NCBI GenBank assembly: GCA_963815295.1
Contig: CAWFFZ010000008.1
Span: 558,001-622,000, forward strand
Reading direction: 5' to 3'
DNA: 64,000 bases
Source of the DNA: JACDHG01 sp963815295
Lineage (GTDB): Bacteria; Actinomycetota; Actinomycetes; Propionibacteriales; Nocardioidaceae
The notes below the pieces were generated by a model that saw only the letters and a list, made by a program, of their open reading frames with translations, ran no database searches and was not told where the DNA came from. The translations under genes and the position numbers were made by a program. Shown piece after piece: positions 54,590-63,300 of this stretch (position 1 is the stretch's first letter; every line of letters starts with the position of its first letter).

Positions 54590-55040
54590 GCTGGTGTGCT
54601 CCTCGAGCAGAGCCGAGGCGCACAGATGACTAAGACAGCGGCGACCTCGGAAGGACAGGGGCGTGAGACCCCAGGACAGGGGTTGACATATCGACGCCTC
54701 CTTCGCTTCCTCAGCGAGACGGATGGTCTGCGCTTGTTGCCTTCAGGGTGACAGGCAGGTGCGCCATCGGCAACCGGTTTTCGGCATTGCTCCATAGCGA
54801 CGAGACAAGGGATCCGATCCTGCCGCGCACCTGAAAAGTATCTGTGAATCTTGTGCTTGATCTCGATGCAGCGCTAAATTCGGTCCTGGCAAGAACCGAC
54901 ACGAGTTCCATTGACCTCGCCCCTGGGAGGCGGGAGAGGTCACCGAGTCTTTGAGGAGGCTCCCTTGGAACCCCCGGGTGTCACCCGGGCGTCGGGAGAC
55001 GGCTGAGCCGTCTCATCCTTGTCATGGAAGGGACGAAGCG
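54590..55040 (+). promoter_or_regulatory. Promoter and hairpin-rich leader of the DUF4331 operon
   Basis: A 451-base divergent gap without a gene. TTGTGC (54851-54856)-N18-TAAATT (54875-54880) would start transcription near 54887, leaving a leader of about 154 bases. It folds into TGACCTC/GAGGTCA (54912-54918 with 54936-54942, nested GCC/GGC), CCCGGGTG/CACCCGGG (54973-54989) and GAGACGGC-TGA-GCCGTCTC (54996-55014), ending 26 bases before the ATG. It is riboswitch-sized, but I could not match it to a known class. Confidence 0.5.
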
Positions 55041-56612
55041 ATGTCTTCGTTGCTGTTACACCCTCGCTTGCGCGGCGCCGTCGCCGCGTTCGCAGCTTCT
55101 GCACTGGCCTTCGGGACCGCTGGCGTCCTGCTTGGGGCCGAATCCGGTAACGCGTCTAGCCACCGTGAGTCACCGCTGCTGTTGGCGGACCCACAAGCTG
55201 ACAACACTGACGTGTATGCCTATGTCGCGGACGACCGTCCTGGTCACGTGACCTTCATCGCCAACTGGCTTCCGTTCGAAGAGCCAGCCGGCGGTCCGAA
55301 CTTCTACCCGTTCGCCGACGGTGCCCGGCACTACATCAACATCGACAATGATGGTGACGCCAAGCCCGACATCAGATACCGCTGGACGTTCAAGTCCCGC
55401 TACTTGTCGACGGACACGTTCCTCTACGCAACCGGCCCGGTTACGTCGTTGACCGACCCCAACCTCAACTACCGCCAGACCTACACCCTGCAGCGGGTCG
55501 GAGGGGGCGGAGCCGTCCGCACCCTCGCGCGGAACATCCCGGTCGCCCCGTCGAATGTCGGCGCAGCCTCCATGCCGAACTACACGGCGCTCAGCAACGC
55601 CGCGATCAGGTCGTTCGGAGAAGGTCGTAGGACGTTCGCCGGTCAAGCCGACGACGCGTTCTTCCTCGACCTGCGTGTCTTCGACCTGCTGTACGGCGGC
55701 GACCTCAGCGAGACGGGGAACGACACCTTGACGGGCTTCAACGTCAACACGATTGCCCTGCAGGTGCCAAAGGCAGACCTCATCCGAAACGGCGACCCCG
55801 TGATCGGTGTCTGGAGCACCACCGAGCGCAGAAGCGTTCGTGTGCAGGGCGCAGACGGCTCGCAGTCATACTCGGGCAAGTACGTCCAGGTGTCCCGACT
55901 TGGTAACCCGCTTGTCAACGAAGTAGTGATCCCGGTCGGCTTGAAGGACGCGTTCAACGCCTTGAAGCCGGAGAACGACGCCGACGTACCAGCCGCGGTC
56001 GACAAGGTCCTCAACCCTGAGGTGCCGAAACTGATCGATGCGATCTACGGCATACCCGAACCAAAGACCCCGAGGCGGGATCTCTTCCGGGTGTTCCTCA
56101 CCGGTCTGGAGGGCCTCAACCGGCCCGACGGCGCAGTGCGTCCGGCTGAACTGCTGCGACTCAACACGTCGATCCCGCCAAGTGCCAGCCCCAACCGGCT
56201 CGGTGTGTTGGCAGGCGACAACGCCGGCTTCCCGAACGGTCGCCGTCTCATCGACGACGTCGTTGACATCGAGCTGCAGGCACTTGAGGGCGCGGTCCGG
56301 ACCGGGACGCTCATCCCTGCCCTGACGGACGCCGTGGACACCAACGACCTGCCGTTCCGTCCGCACTTCCCGTATGTCGCTCTGCCGCATTCGGGGTCGG
56401 ACGCAGGTCCGGCGGTCTCGTCGACCGGCCCGGCGGCCCAGAAGCAGCAGCTTGCTCCCAACCGTCGCGACGGTGACCGAGCAGCCGAGCTACGTCAGGG
56501 CGAGTCGGACAACGGAGCCCCGGTTGCACTCATTGCCGTGACCGGCGGCCTCGCGCTGGGTGTGCTCGGCACGGTCTTGATGCGCCGCGGTCGTCGGCAA
56601 ATCGAGATCTGA
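55041..56612 (+). CDS. DUF4331 family exported protein
   Basis: A 523-residue DUF4331 protein: signal peptide (about 1-38), the family start SSHRESPLLLADPQADNTDVYAYV, and a Ca-binding-like loop IDNDGDAKPDIRY (D102, D104, D106, D110). A C-terminal helix (about 495-513) followed by RRGRRQ would anchor it in the membrane facing out. Function unknown. First gene of an apparent operon with a TPR protein and a His-rich NicO transporter, which points to a metal-linked envelope role (inference). ATG at 55041 with GAAGGG upstream. Confidence 0.87.
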   Translation: MSSLLLHPRLRGAVAAFAASALAFGTAGVLLGAESGNASSHRESPLLLADPQADNTDVYAYVADDRPGHVTFIANWLPFEEPAGGPNFYPFADGARHYINIDNDGDAKPDIRYRWTFKSRYLSTDTFLYATGPVTSLTDPNLNYRQTYTLQRVGGGGAVRTLARNIPVAPSNVGAASMPNYTALSNAAIRSFGEGRRTFAGQADDAFFLDLRVFDLLYGGDLSETGNDTLTGFNVNTIALQVPKADLIRNGDPVIGVWSTTERRSVRVQGADGSQSYSGKYVQVSRLGNPLVNEVVIPVGLKDAFNALKPENDADVPAAVDKVLNPEVPKLIDAIYGIPEPKTPRRDLFRVFLTGLEGLNRPDGAVRPAELLRLNTSIPPSASPNRLGVLAGDNAGFPNGRRLIDDVVDIELQALEGAVRTGTLIPALTDAVDTNDLPFRPHFPYVALPHSGSDAGPAVSSTGPAAQKQQLAPNRRDGDRAAELRQGESDNGAPVALIAVTGGLALGVLGTVLMRRGRRQIEI

Positions 56613-56643
56613 CGGGCCTGGTGCAGACCACTAACCGTTGATC

Positions 56644-56677
56644 GGGTGGTGGGCGGTCGCGAGGCCGTCCACCACCC
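56644..56677 (+). other. Long hairpin between the DUF4331 and TPR genes
   Basis: A 13-bp stem, GGGTGGTGGGCGG with CCGTCCACCACCC, containing one G-U pair and an eight-base loop. No T run follows, so it may reduce rather than stop read-through, or protect the upstream message, setting different levels of the two proteins. Confidence 0.55.
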
Positions 56678-56704
56678 ACCCCTCGACAAGTGAGGTTTCG
56701 ACTG

Positions 56705-58045
56705 ATGACACGCAGCCGACTGGTGAGGCTAGGGCTTGGCGCGCTCGCGTTGGGTATTGCCCTTGTCCTCGTGTCCGCGGTGTTGTTCACCCGCGGCTCC
56801 AGCGGCCCGGGCTCAACGCCTACGGGACGCGGGGGAGTGCTCGCAGCCTCAGAGGTGTCGACGTCGGGCGATGTGACCGACAGCATCACGGCGCTGCAGT
56901 CTCGGTTGCGACGCCTGCCCTCGGACTCCGAGTCATGGGCCGCGCTCGGTTCGGCCTATGTCCAGCAGGCCAGGGTCAGCGGAGACCCGAGCTACTACCA
57001 ACAGGCGGAGGGCGCATTCCGCCGGTCGCTGCGAGAGTCACCTGTCGACAACGCGGCCGCGCTCACCGGGCAGGCGGCGCTTGCAGCCGCCCGGCATGAG
57101 TTCGTGACGGCACTGCGGCTGGCCCGGTCTGCGTTGCACATCAACGCCTTCAGCTCCGCCACGATGGCTGTGCTCGTCGACGCATTGATCGAGCTCGGCC
57201 GCTATGACGCCGCCTTCACCGCGCTCCAGCGGATGGTCGACCTGAAGCCCGCAGTCCCTTCCTATACACGCGTTTCGTACAGTTACGAGCTCCGCGGCGA
57301 CATCGACGGAGCGCGCTTCGCCATGCAACAGGCGCTGCACGTCGCCTACTCCGGAGACGACAAGGCGTTCGCCCTGTACCAGCTCGGCGAGCTTGCATGG
57401 AACGACGGCGACCCTCAGCAGGCGGCCAGGCTCTACGCCAAGGGCCTGCGAGCCGACCCGTCCTACGTGCCCAACAGGTACGGCATCGCCAAGACCGAGG
57501 CGGCCATCGGCAACACGCCCAAGGCGCTGGCGACATACGAGGAGGTGATCGCGCGGCTGCCGCAACCGCAGTATCTGATCGAGTACGCAGATCTCCTGAT
57601 CTCGCTCGGCAAAACGCAGGAAGCGGCCGCTCAGCATGCACTCGTCGATGCGCAGGAGCAGATTCTGCGTGCTTCGGGGGTGAACCTCGACCTCGAGCTG
57701 GCGCTGTACGACGCCTCGCGGGGCCGCCTGAAGGCAGCGCTCGAGGAAGCGCGCTCGGCATGGGTCGAACGCAAGAGCGTCTTCGTCGAGGATGCGCTCG
57801 CCTGGGCGCTCCACGTCAACGGCCGGGATCGAGCTGCCTTGCCGCACGCAGTGGGTGCCCAACGACTCGGCACCCGCAGTGCCTTGTTTGCCTTTCACCG
57901 CGGCATGATCGAGCGCTCGCTAGGCATGCAGCGCGCCGCCGAGCGTTCATTGCAGCGCGCGCTCGATCTCAACCCGCACTTCTCGCCGACCTTCGCGCTG
58001 CATGCGCGGCAGGCGTTGAACGAGCTCCGTCAGGGAGGCGGATGA
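56705..58045 (+). CDS. Membrane-anchored TPR-repeat protein
   Basis: A 446-residue protein with one N-terminal membrane helix (about 8-28) and an outward domain of roughly seven tetratricopeptide-like repeats (for example SESWAALGSAYVQQARV, DKAFALYQLGELAWNDGD, LGMQRAAERSLQRALDLNP). TPRs usually act as protein scaffolds. It lies between the DUF4331 and transporter genes (one base before the latter) and may link them. ATG at 56705 with GTGAGG upstream; a GTG at 56690 is the alternative. Confidence 0.82.
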   Translation: MTRSRLVRLGLGALALGIALVLVSAVLFTRGSSGPGSTPTGRGGVLAASEVSTSGDVTDSITALQSRLRRLPSDSESWAALGSAYVQQARVSGDPSYYQQAEGAFRRSLRESPVDNAAALTGQAALAAARHEFVTALRLARSALHINAFSSATMAVLVDALIELGRYDAAFTALQRMVDLKPAVPSYTRVSYSYELRGDIDGARFAMQQALHVAYSGDDKAFALYQLGELAWNDGDPQQAARLYAKGLRADPSYVPNRYGIAKTEAAIGNTPKALATYEEVIARLPQPQYLIEYADLLISLGKTQEAAAQHALVDAQEQILRASGVNLDLELALYDASRGRLKAALEEARSAWVERKSVFVEDALAWALHVNGRDRAALPHAVGAQRLGTRSALFAFHRGMIERSLGMQRAAERSLQRALDLNPHFSPTFALHARQALNELRQGGG

Positions 58046-58046
58046 G

Positions 58047-59654
58047 ATGGCTCTCGCATCAGGTTGCAGGATCGGCCGTCGGGCAGCGTTCGTGGCCCTG
58101 CTGATGGCCGCCCTAGTCGTCGTACCGATCGGGCCGGCGAGCGCGCACCCACTCGGCAACTTCACTATCAACCACTACAACGGCCTGGTCCTGAGCCCGG
58201 ACTCGGTCAGCAACACGGCCGTCGTCGACTCGGCAGAGATTCCGACCCTCCAAGAGCGCGACACCGTGGACGCCAACCAGGACACGGTGATCAGCACCGA
58301 CGAACGAGCGGCCTTCGCCGCAGATCAATGCCTTGGGCTCGCAGGACAGCTCGACCTGCGCATCGACGGGTCGAGCGTGCCCTGGAGTGTCGTGGCGTCG
58401 TCGTTCACCTATCGCGCTGGTGCGGCCGGACTCGACGTGAGCCGCCTCCAATGCAGCCTTGATGCGGAGGTCGATCTCCAGCAAGCGGCGGCCGTCTCGT
58501 TCGAGGACCACTACCTGGCCGATCGGATCGGATGGCGTGAGATCACCGCGACCGGCGATGGCCTCGACCTCGGCAACCGCGAGGTCGCCAAGGAGAGCAT
58601 CAGCGACGAGCTCCGTAGCTATCCCAATGACCTGCTCAGCTCGCCCCCAGACCAACGCTCGCTGCAGCTGCAGACACGACCAGGCATCGATGCGGGGTCG
58701 GCCAACCTGCCCGAGCTCCCGGAGGCTGGCCTGGTCGCTTCCTTCCTGAACTCGATGACGAGCCGGCTCGACTCGCTCGTCGCCAACCGAGACCTGACGT
58801 TGGGCGTCGGCCTGCTGGCCATCCTGCTCGCGCTTGTGCTCGGTGTCTCGCACGCGGCCATGCCTGGGCACGGCAAGACGTTGATGGCGGCATACATGGT
58901 GGGCACGCGTGGCTCGCCGAAGGACGCCGTGTTGATCGCCGCGACAGTGACAGCCACCCACACTGCCGGTGTCCTGGTCCTGGGGTTGTTGTTGAGCGCG
59001 TCTGCGTCGTTCGCTGGAGAAGTAGTGCTGGCGGTCCTTGGGCTGGTGAGCGGTCTCCTGGTCGCGAGCGTCGGCATCGTCCTCGTGCGGGCTGCGTTGC
59101 TACGCCGCAACCGTGGGTACGTCGACGACCTCTGGGGTCACGGTCACGGCCACGGCCACGACCACGGCCACCCGCACGACCACGGCCATGACCACCACCA
59201 CAGTCACAGCCACGACCACGGCCACGTGCACGACCACTCTGCCGCGGGTATTGGAGTGTCCACGGTCGTGCTCGAGCACGACCGTCACCGGCACGAGCAG
59301 CCTCGCGAGCCGTCCGAACGCGGCTACAAGCGACTCACCCTCGTCGGCATGGGGCTAGCCGGCGGGTTGGTCCCCAGTCCTTCGGCGCTGATCGTCCTGC
59401 TCGGGGCGATCGGGCTGGGACGTACGGTGTTCGGGGTCGCGCTCGTGCTCGTGTATGGCATCGGGATGGCGATCACGCTGACGACCGTCGGCTACCTGAT
59501 CGCCAAGCTGCCGGGTCGACTGAGTCGAGTTCGCGCGTTGACCCGACACGCTTGGATCATGCGCATCGCGGCAGCCGCCCCTCTCGTCACCGCTGTCCTC
59601 GTGCTCGCTGTCGGTGTCGGCCTGACCCTGCGCAGCGTCGGGCCGCTGCTCTGA
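58047..59654 (+). CDS. NicO-type nickel/cobalt transporter with His-rich loop
   Basis: A 535-residue membrane protein. A signal peptide (about 1-33) is followed by HPLGNFTINHYNG, the start of an outward domain with an EF-hand loop DANQDTVISTDE (75-86). The membrane domain (about 255 to the end) has LGVSHAAMPGHGKTLMAAY and TATHTAGV, the HxxxxGH-type motifs of NicO/RcnA transporters. Between helices a run of about 35 residues is nearly all His, Gly and Asp (about 363-396). It probably exports or imports Ni or Co. ATG one base after the TPR stop, GGGAGG upstream. Confidence 0.85.
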   Translation: MALASGCRIGRRAAFVALLMAALVVVPIGPASAHPLGNFTINHYNGLVLSPDSVSNTAVVDSAEIPTLQERDTVDANQDTVISTDERAAFAADQCLGLAGQLDLRIDGSSVPWSVVASSFTYRAGAAGLDVSRLQCSLDAEVDLQQAAAVSFEDHYLADRIGWREITATGDGLDLGNREVAKESISDELRSYPNDLLSSPPDQRSLQLQTRPGIDAGSANLPELPEAGLVASFLNSMTSRLDSLVANRDLTLGVGLLAILLALVLGVSHAAMPGHGKTLMAAYMVGTRGSPKDAVLIAATVTATHTAGVLVLGLLLSASASFAGEVVLAVLGLVSGLLVASVGIVLVRAALLRRNRGYVDDLWGHGHGHGHDHGHPHDHGHDHHHSHSHDHGHVHDHSAAGIGVSTVVLEHDRHRHEQPREPSERGYKRLTLVGMGLAGGLVPSPSALIVLLGAIGLGRTVFGVALVLVYGIGMAITLTTVGYLIAKLPGRLSRVRALTRHAWIMRIAAAAPLVTAVLVLAVGVGLTLRSVGPLL

Positions 59655-59719
59655 GTTCTCAGGGTGTGCGACGGGTCATCAACGGGCAGGATAGAGGTCC
59701 CGACGGAGAGGCAGCCGTG

Positions 59720-61609
59720 ATGAGCAGCTATCGCGAGACTTACGCCGCCAGCCTGGCCGACCCGGAGTCGTTCTGGGGTGAGCAGGCTGCCCTGGTCGAC
59801 TGGTTCATCCGGCCGCGGACGGTGCTCGACTCGTCGAACGCGCCCTTCCATCGCTGGTTTCCCGACGGCACGATGAACACCTGCTACAACGCGCTCGACC
59901 GCCACGTCGTCAAGGGTCGCGCCGACCAGGCTGCGCTCATCTATGACAGTCCAGTGACGGACACGCAGACGACGTACACCTATGCCCAGCTGCTCGAGAA
60001 GGTGGCAGCGTTCGCCGGAGCGTTGCGTGGGCTTGGGGTCGTCAAGGGCGACCGGGTCGTGATCTACATGCCGATGATCCCGGAGGCGGTCGTGGCGATG
60101 TTGGCGGTGGCCCGGCTCGGCGCGGTGCACTCGGTCGTCTTCGGTGGCTTCGCAGCGAACGAGCTGGCAGTCCGCATCGACGACGCGCTGCCCAAGGTGG
60201 TCGTATCGGCGTCGTGCGGCATCGAGCCCAGCCGCATTGTCGCCTACAAGCCGCTGCTGGACCGGGCGATCGAGCTGGCGTCGCATCAACCGGAAGCCGT
60301 GGTCGTCAAGCAGCGCCCGCAGTGCGAAGCGGCCATGGTCGAGGGCCGCGACCTCGACTGGGACCTGGCGATCAAGGCAGGGCGGTCCGATCCAGCCGGC
60401 TGCGAGGAGGTGGCTGCGACCGACCCGCTGTACGTCCTCTACACGTCAGGGACGACCGGCAAGCCGAAGGGCATCGTCCGCGACAACGGTGGCCACGCTG
60501 TCGCCATGTGCTGGTCGATGCGACACATCTACGACGTCCAGCCCGGCCAGGTTTGGTGGACGGCCTCCGACGTCGGCTGGGTTGTCGGCCACTCCTACAT
60601 CGTCTACGCGCCGCTGATGGTGGGCGCCACCACCGTGCTCTACGAGGGAAAGCCGGTCGGCACACCAGACCCCGGGGCTTTCTGGCGAGTCATCGCCGAG
60701 CATGGAGTCGAAGCGCTGTTCACCGCGCCCACCGCGATCCGGGCGATCAAGAAGGAAGACCCCGAGGGCGCGCTCGCCGCAGACCATCCGATGCCAACGC
60801 TGCGCACCCTCTTCCTCGCGGGTGAGCGTCTCGACCCGGAGACCTACCACTGGGCCTCAGATCTGCTGGGCATCCCCGTGGTCGACCACTGGTGGCAGAC
60901 CGAGACCGGCTGGCCCATCGTCGCGAACCTCCGAGGACTAGAGCCGTTGCCGATCAAGGCGGGGTCGCCTTCTGTCCCGGTGCCGGGGTATGACGTTCGG
61001 GTCCTCGACGAGCGCGGCGCGGAGGTCGGCAGCGGCGAGGAGGGATCGATCTGCATCAAGCTGCCGCTCCCACCCGGCACGCTGCCGACCCTGTGGGGTG
61101 ACGACGACCGGTTCGTGACGTCGTACCTCGACGCCTATGACGGCTACTACCTCTCAGGTGACGGTGGCTACATCGACGAGGACGGCTACGTGTTCGTCAT
61201 GGGCCGCACCGACGACGTCATCAACGTCGCCGGCCACCGGATGTCGACGGGCTCGATCGAGGCCGTGCTCGCGCAGCATCCCGATGTCGCTGAGTGCGCG
61301 GTGATAGGTGCGGCTGATCAGCTGAAGGGTCAGCTGCCCCGCGGCTTCGTGGTGCTCAAGGCTGGCCACGAGATCGACCACGCGCAGCTGAGTGCGGAGC
61401 TGATTGCGGCAGTTCGTGACGAGATAGGCCCCGTTGCCGCATTCAAAGACGTGTCCGTCGTCGCCGCCCTGCCCAAGACCCGGTCCGGGAAGATTCTGCG
61501 GAAGACGATGCGCCAGATCGCCGACGGCGAGGATCCCGCGGTGCCCTCGACGATCGAGGACGCAGATGTGCTCACCAAACTGACCCCGGCGTTGCGTAAA
61601 ACCCACTGA
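59720..61609 (+). CDS. Propionyl/acetyl-CoA synthetase (PrpE-like)
   Basis: A 629-residue AMP-forming acyl-CoA synthetase: LYTSGTTGKPKGIVRDNGGH (P-loop), WWQTETGWPI, SGDGGYIDEDGY, GRTDDVINVAGHRMSTGSIE and the C-terminal catalytic Lys in KTRSGKILRKTMR. PTAIRAIKKEDP and the overall size favour PrpE (propionyl-CoA synthetase) over acetyl-CoA synthetase, but substrate choice cannot be fixed from sequence. ATG at 59720 with GGAGAGG upstream. Confidence 0.9.
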   Translation: MSSYRETYAASLADPESFWGEQAALVDWFIRPRTVLDSSNAPFHRWFPDGTMNTCYNALDRHVVKGRADQAALIYDSPVTDTQTTYTYAQLLEKVAAFAGALRGLGVVKGDRVVIYMPMIPEAVVAMLAVARLGAVHSVVFGGFAANELAVRIDDALPKVVVSASCGIEPSRIVAYKPLLDRAIELASHQPEAVVVKQRPQCEAAMVEGRDLDWDLAIKAGRSDPAGCEEVAATDPLYVLYTSGTTGKPKGIVRDNGGHAVAMCWSMRHIYDVQPGQVWWTASDVGWVVGHSYIVYAPLMVGATTVLYEGKPVGTPDPGAFWRVIAEHGVEALFTAPTAIRAIKKEDPEGALAADHPMPTLRTLFLAGERLDPETYHWASDLLGIPVVDHWWQTETGWPIVANLRGLEPLPIKAGSPSVPVPGYDVRVLDERGAEVGSGEEGSICIKLPLPPGTLPTLWGDDDRFVTSYLDAYDGYYLSGDGGYIDEDGYVFVMGRTDDVINVAGHRMSTGSIEAVLAQHPDVAECAVIGAADQLKGQLPRGFVVLKAGHEIDHAQLSAELIAAVRDEIGPVAAFKDVSVVAALPKTRSGKILRKTMRQIADGEDPAVPSTIEDADVLTKLTPALRKTH

Positions 61610-61627
61610 CGGACCAACCTCGCCCCA

Positions 61628-61657
61628 TTGTCGAGCCAGGCCTGGGCAGGCCAGGAT
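61628..61657 (+). promoter_or_regulatory. Probable promoter of dhaKLM
   Basis: TTGTCG (61628-61633) and CAGGAT (61652-61657) are 18 bases apart, and the dhaK ATG follows the second box by six bases. Transcription would begin at or next to the ATG, giving a leaderless message. Confidence 0.4.
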
Positions 61658-61663
61658 GGGCTC

Positions 61664-62668
61664 ATGAAGAAGCTCATTAACGATCCAGCGGACGTCGTCA
61701 AGGAAGCCTTGCTCGGAATCGAGGCCGCCCATGCCGATCGGGTCCGTGTCGACCACGACAACAAAGTCATCTACCGCAAGGACGGGCCGAAGTCGGGCAA
61801 GGTCGGCCTCATCTCCGGAGGTGGCTCCGGCCACGAACCCATGCATGGGGGGTTCGTCGGTCTCGGGATGCTCGACGCCGCCTGCGCGGGCGAGGTCTTC
61901 ACGTCTCCGGTGCCCGACCAGATGATGGCCGCCACCAAGGAGGTGGACGGTGGCGCCGGCGTGCTCCACATCGTCAAGAACTACACCGGCGACGTCATGA
62001 ACTTCGAGATGGCGGCGGAGCTGGCAGCCGCCGACGCCGGCACGGAGGTCCAGGCAATCGTCACCGACGACGATGTCGCAGTCCAGGACAGCCTCTACAC
62101 CGCAGGTCGTCGCGGAGTCGGGGTCACGGTGCTCCTCGAGAAGATCGTTGGCGCTGCCGCCGAAGAGGGCAGGTCGCTCCAGGAGGTCGCGGACCTAGCA
62201 CGAAAGGTCAACGACCAGGGCCGCAGCATGGGGATGGCGCTCACGTCCTGCACCGTGCCGTCGGCCGGCAAGCCTACGTTCGAGCTTGATGACAGCGAGA
62301 TGGAAGTGGGCATCGGGATCCACGGCGAGCCCGGACGCAACCGGCTGCCCCTCGCCCCCGCCAAGGAAGTTGCCGCCCTCCTCGTCGACCCGATCCTCGG
62401 CGACCTTCCGTACGGCTCCGGCGACGACGTCATCGCGTTTGTGAACGGCATGGGTGGCACACCGCTGATCGAGCTCTACGTCATGTACCACGAGGTCCGT
62501 CAGCTGCTCGACAAGGCCGGCATCACGGTTGCGAGGTCGCTGGTCGGGAACTACATCACCTCGCTCGAGATGGCCGGGTGCTCCGTCACGTTGCTCAAGG
62601 CAGACGACGAGATCGTCCGGCTCTGGGACGCTCCGGTCAACACCCCCGGCCTGCGCTGGGGAGCTTGA
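61664..62668 (+). CDS. dhaK: Dihydroxyacetone kinase subunit DhaK
   Basis: A 334-residue DhaK that binds dihydroxyacetone covalently. LISGGGSGHEPMHGGFVG and GLGMLDAACAGEVFTSP are diagnostic, and H220 (GIGIHGEPG) is the residue that forms the hemiaminal with the substrate. It works with DhaL and DhaM, encoded next, in the PTS-dependent kinase. ATG at 61664. Confidence 0.95.
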   Translation: MKKLINDPADVVKEALLGIEAAHADRVRVDHDNKVIYRKDGPKSGKVGLISGGGSGHEPMHGGFVGLGMLDAACAGEVFTSPVPDQMMAATKEVDGGAGVLHIVKNYTGDVMNFEMAAELAAADAGTEVQAIVTDDDVAVQDSLYTAGRRGVGVTVLLEKIVGAAAEEGRSLQEVADLARKVNDQGRSMGMALTSCTVPSAGKPTFELDDSEMEVGIGIHGEPGRNRLPLAPAKEVAALLVDPILGDLPYGSGDDVIAFVNGMGGTPLIELYVMYHEVRQLLDKAGITVARSLVGNYITSLEMAGCSVTLLKADDEIVRLWDAPVNTPGLRWGA

Positions 62669-62670
62669 CG

Positions 62671-63300
62671 GTGGCGGCGGTCGACGTCGCCGCGCTGACC
62701 GGCTGGTTGCGCGCGTTCGCCGATGCGGTGAGTGAACACGCAGCAGAGCTAACACAGCTGGATGCAGCGATCGGCGACGCCGACCACGGCACCAATATGA
62801 GCCGCGGGATGCAAGCGGTCGTGAAGGTGCTCGACGAGAACGACTTCGAGACGGCCGACGCGCTGCTGAAGAAGGCCGGCATGACCCTCGTCAGCACCGT
62901 CGGCGGCGCCAGCGGGCCGCTGTACGGCACGTTCTTCCTACGCGCCGGCACCGCCCTCGCTGACGTTGACGACATCGACGCCGCCGCATTCGGCGCCGCT
63001 CTGCGGGCCGGCGTCGAAGGGATCCTGGCGCGCGGCAAGGCCGAGCTCGAGGACAAGACGATGTATGACGCCTGGGCGCCGGCGCTCGAGGCGTACGACG
63101 ACGCCGCCTCGGAGGGCGATCTCGCAAAGGCACTGTCAGCCGCCGCCGAGGCGGCAGCAGCCGGTCGCGACGCGACCACGCCTATGCAGGCACGTAAAGG
63201 TCGAGCCAGCTATCTCGGTGAGCGAAGCATCGGCCACCAAGACCCTGGCGCCACAAGCACGACATTGTTACTGGAGTCCGCCGTAGTCTCTTTGTCGTGA
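62671..63300 (+). CDS. dhaL: Dihydroxyacetone kinase ADP-binding subunit DhaL
   Basis: A 209-residue DhaL that holds ADP/ATP as a phosphate carrier between DhaM and DhaK. IGDADHGTNMSRGM supplies the Mg-binding aspartates and GGASGPLYGTFFLR the nucleotide loop; ARKGRASYLGERSIGHQDPGA is near the C-terminus. GTG two bases after dhaK; four-base overlap with dhaM. Confidence 0.95.
   Translation: MAAVDVAALTGWLRAFADAVSEHAAELTQLDAAIGDADHGTNMSRGMQAVVKVLDENDFETADALLKKAGMTLVSTVGGASGPLYGTFFLRAGTALADVDDIDAAAFGAALRAGVEGILARGKAELEDKTMYDAWAPALEAYDDAASEGDLAKALSAAAEAAAAGRDATTPMQARKGRASYLGERSIGHQDPGATSTTLLLESAVVSLS

Noticed and set aside
54960..55020. Cobalamin riboswitch before DUF4331
   Set aside because: One segment resembles the B12 box and a GGAACC..GGTG-like stretch precedes it, but the conserved core with the CCCGCAAC-type segment is missing and the spacing is too short.
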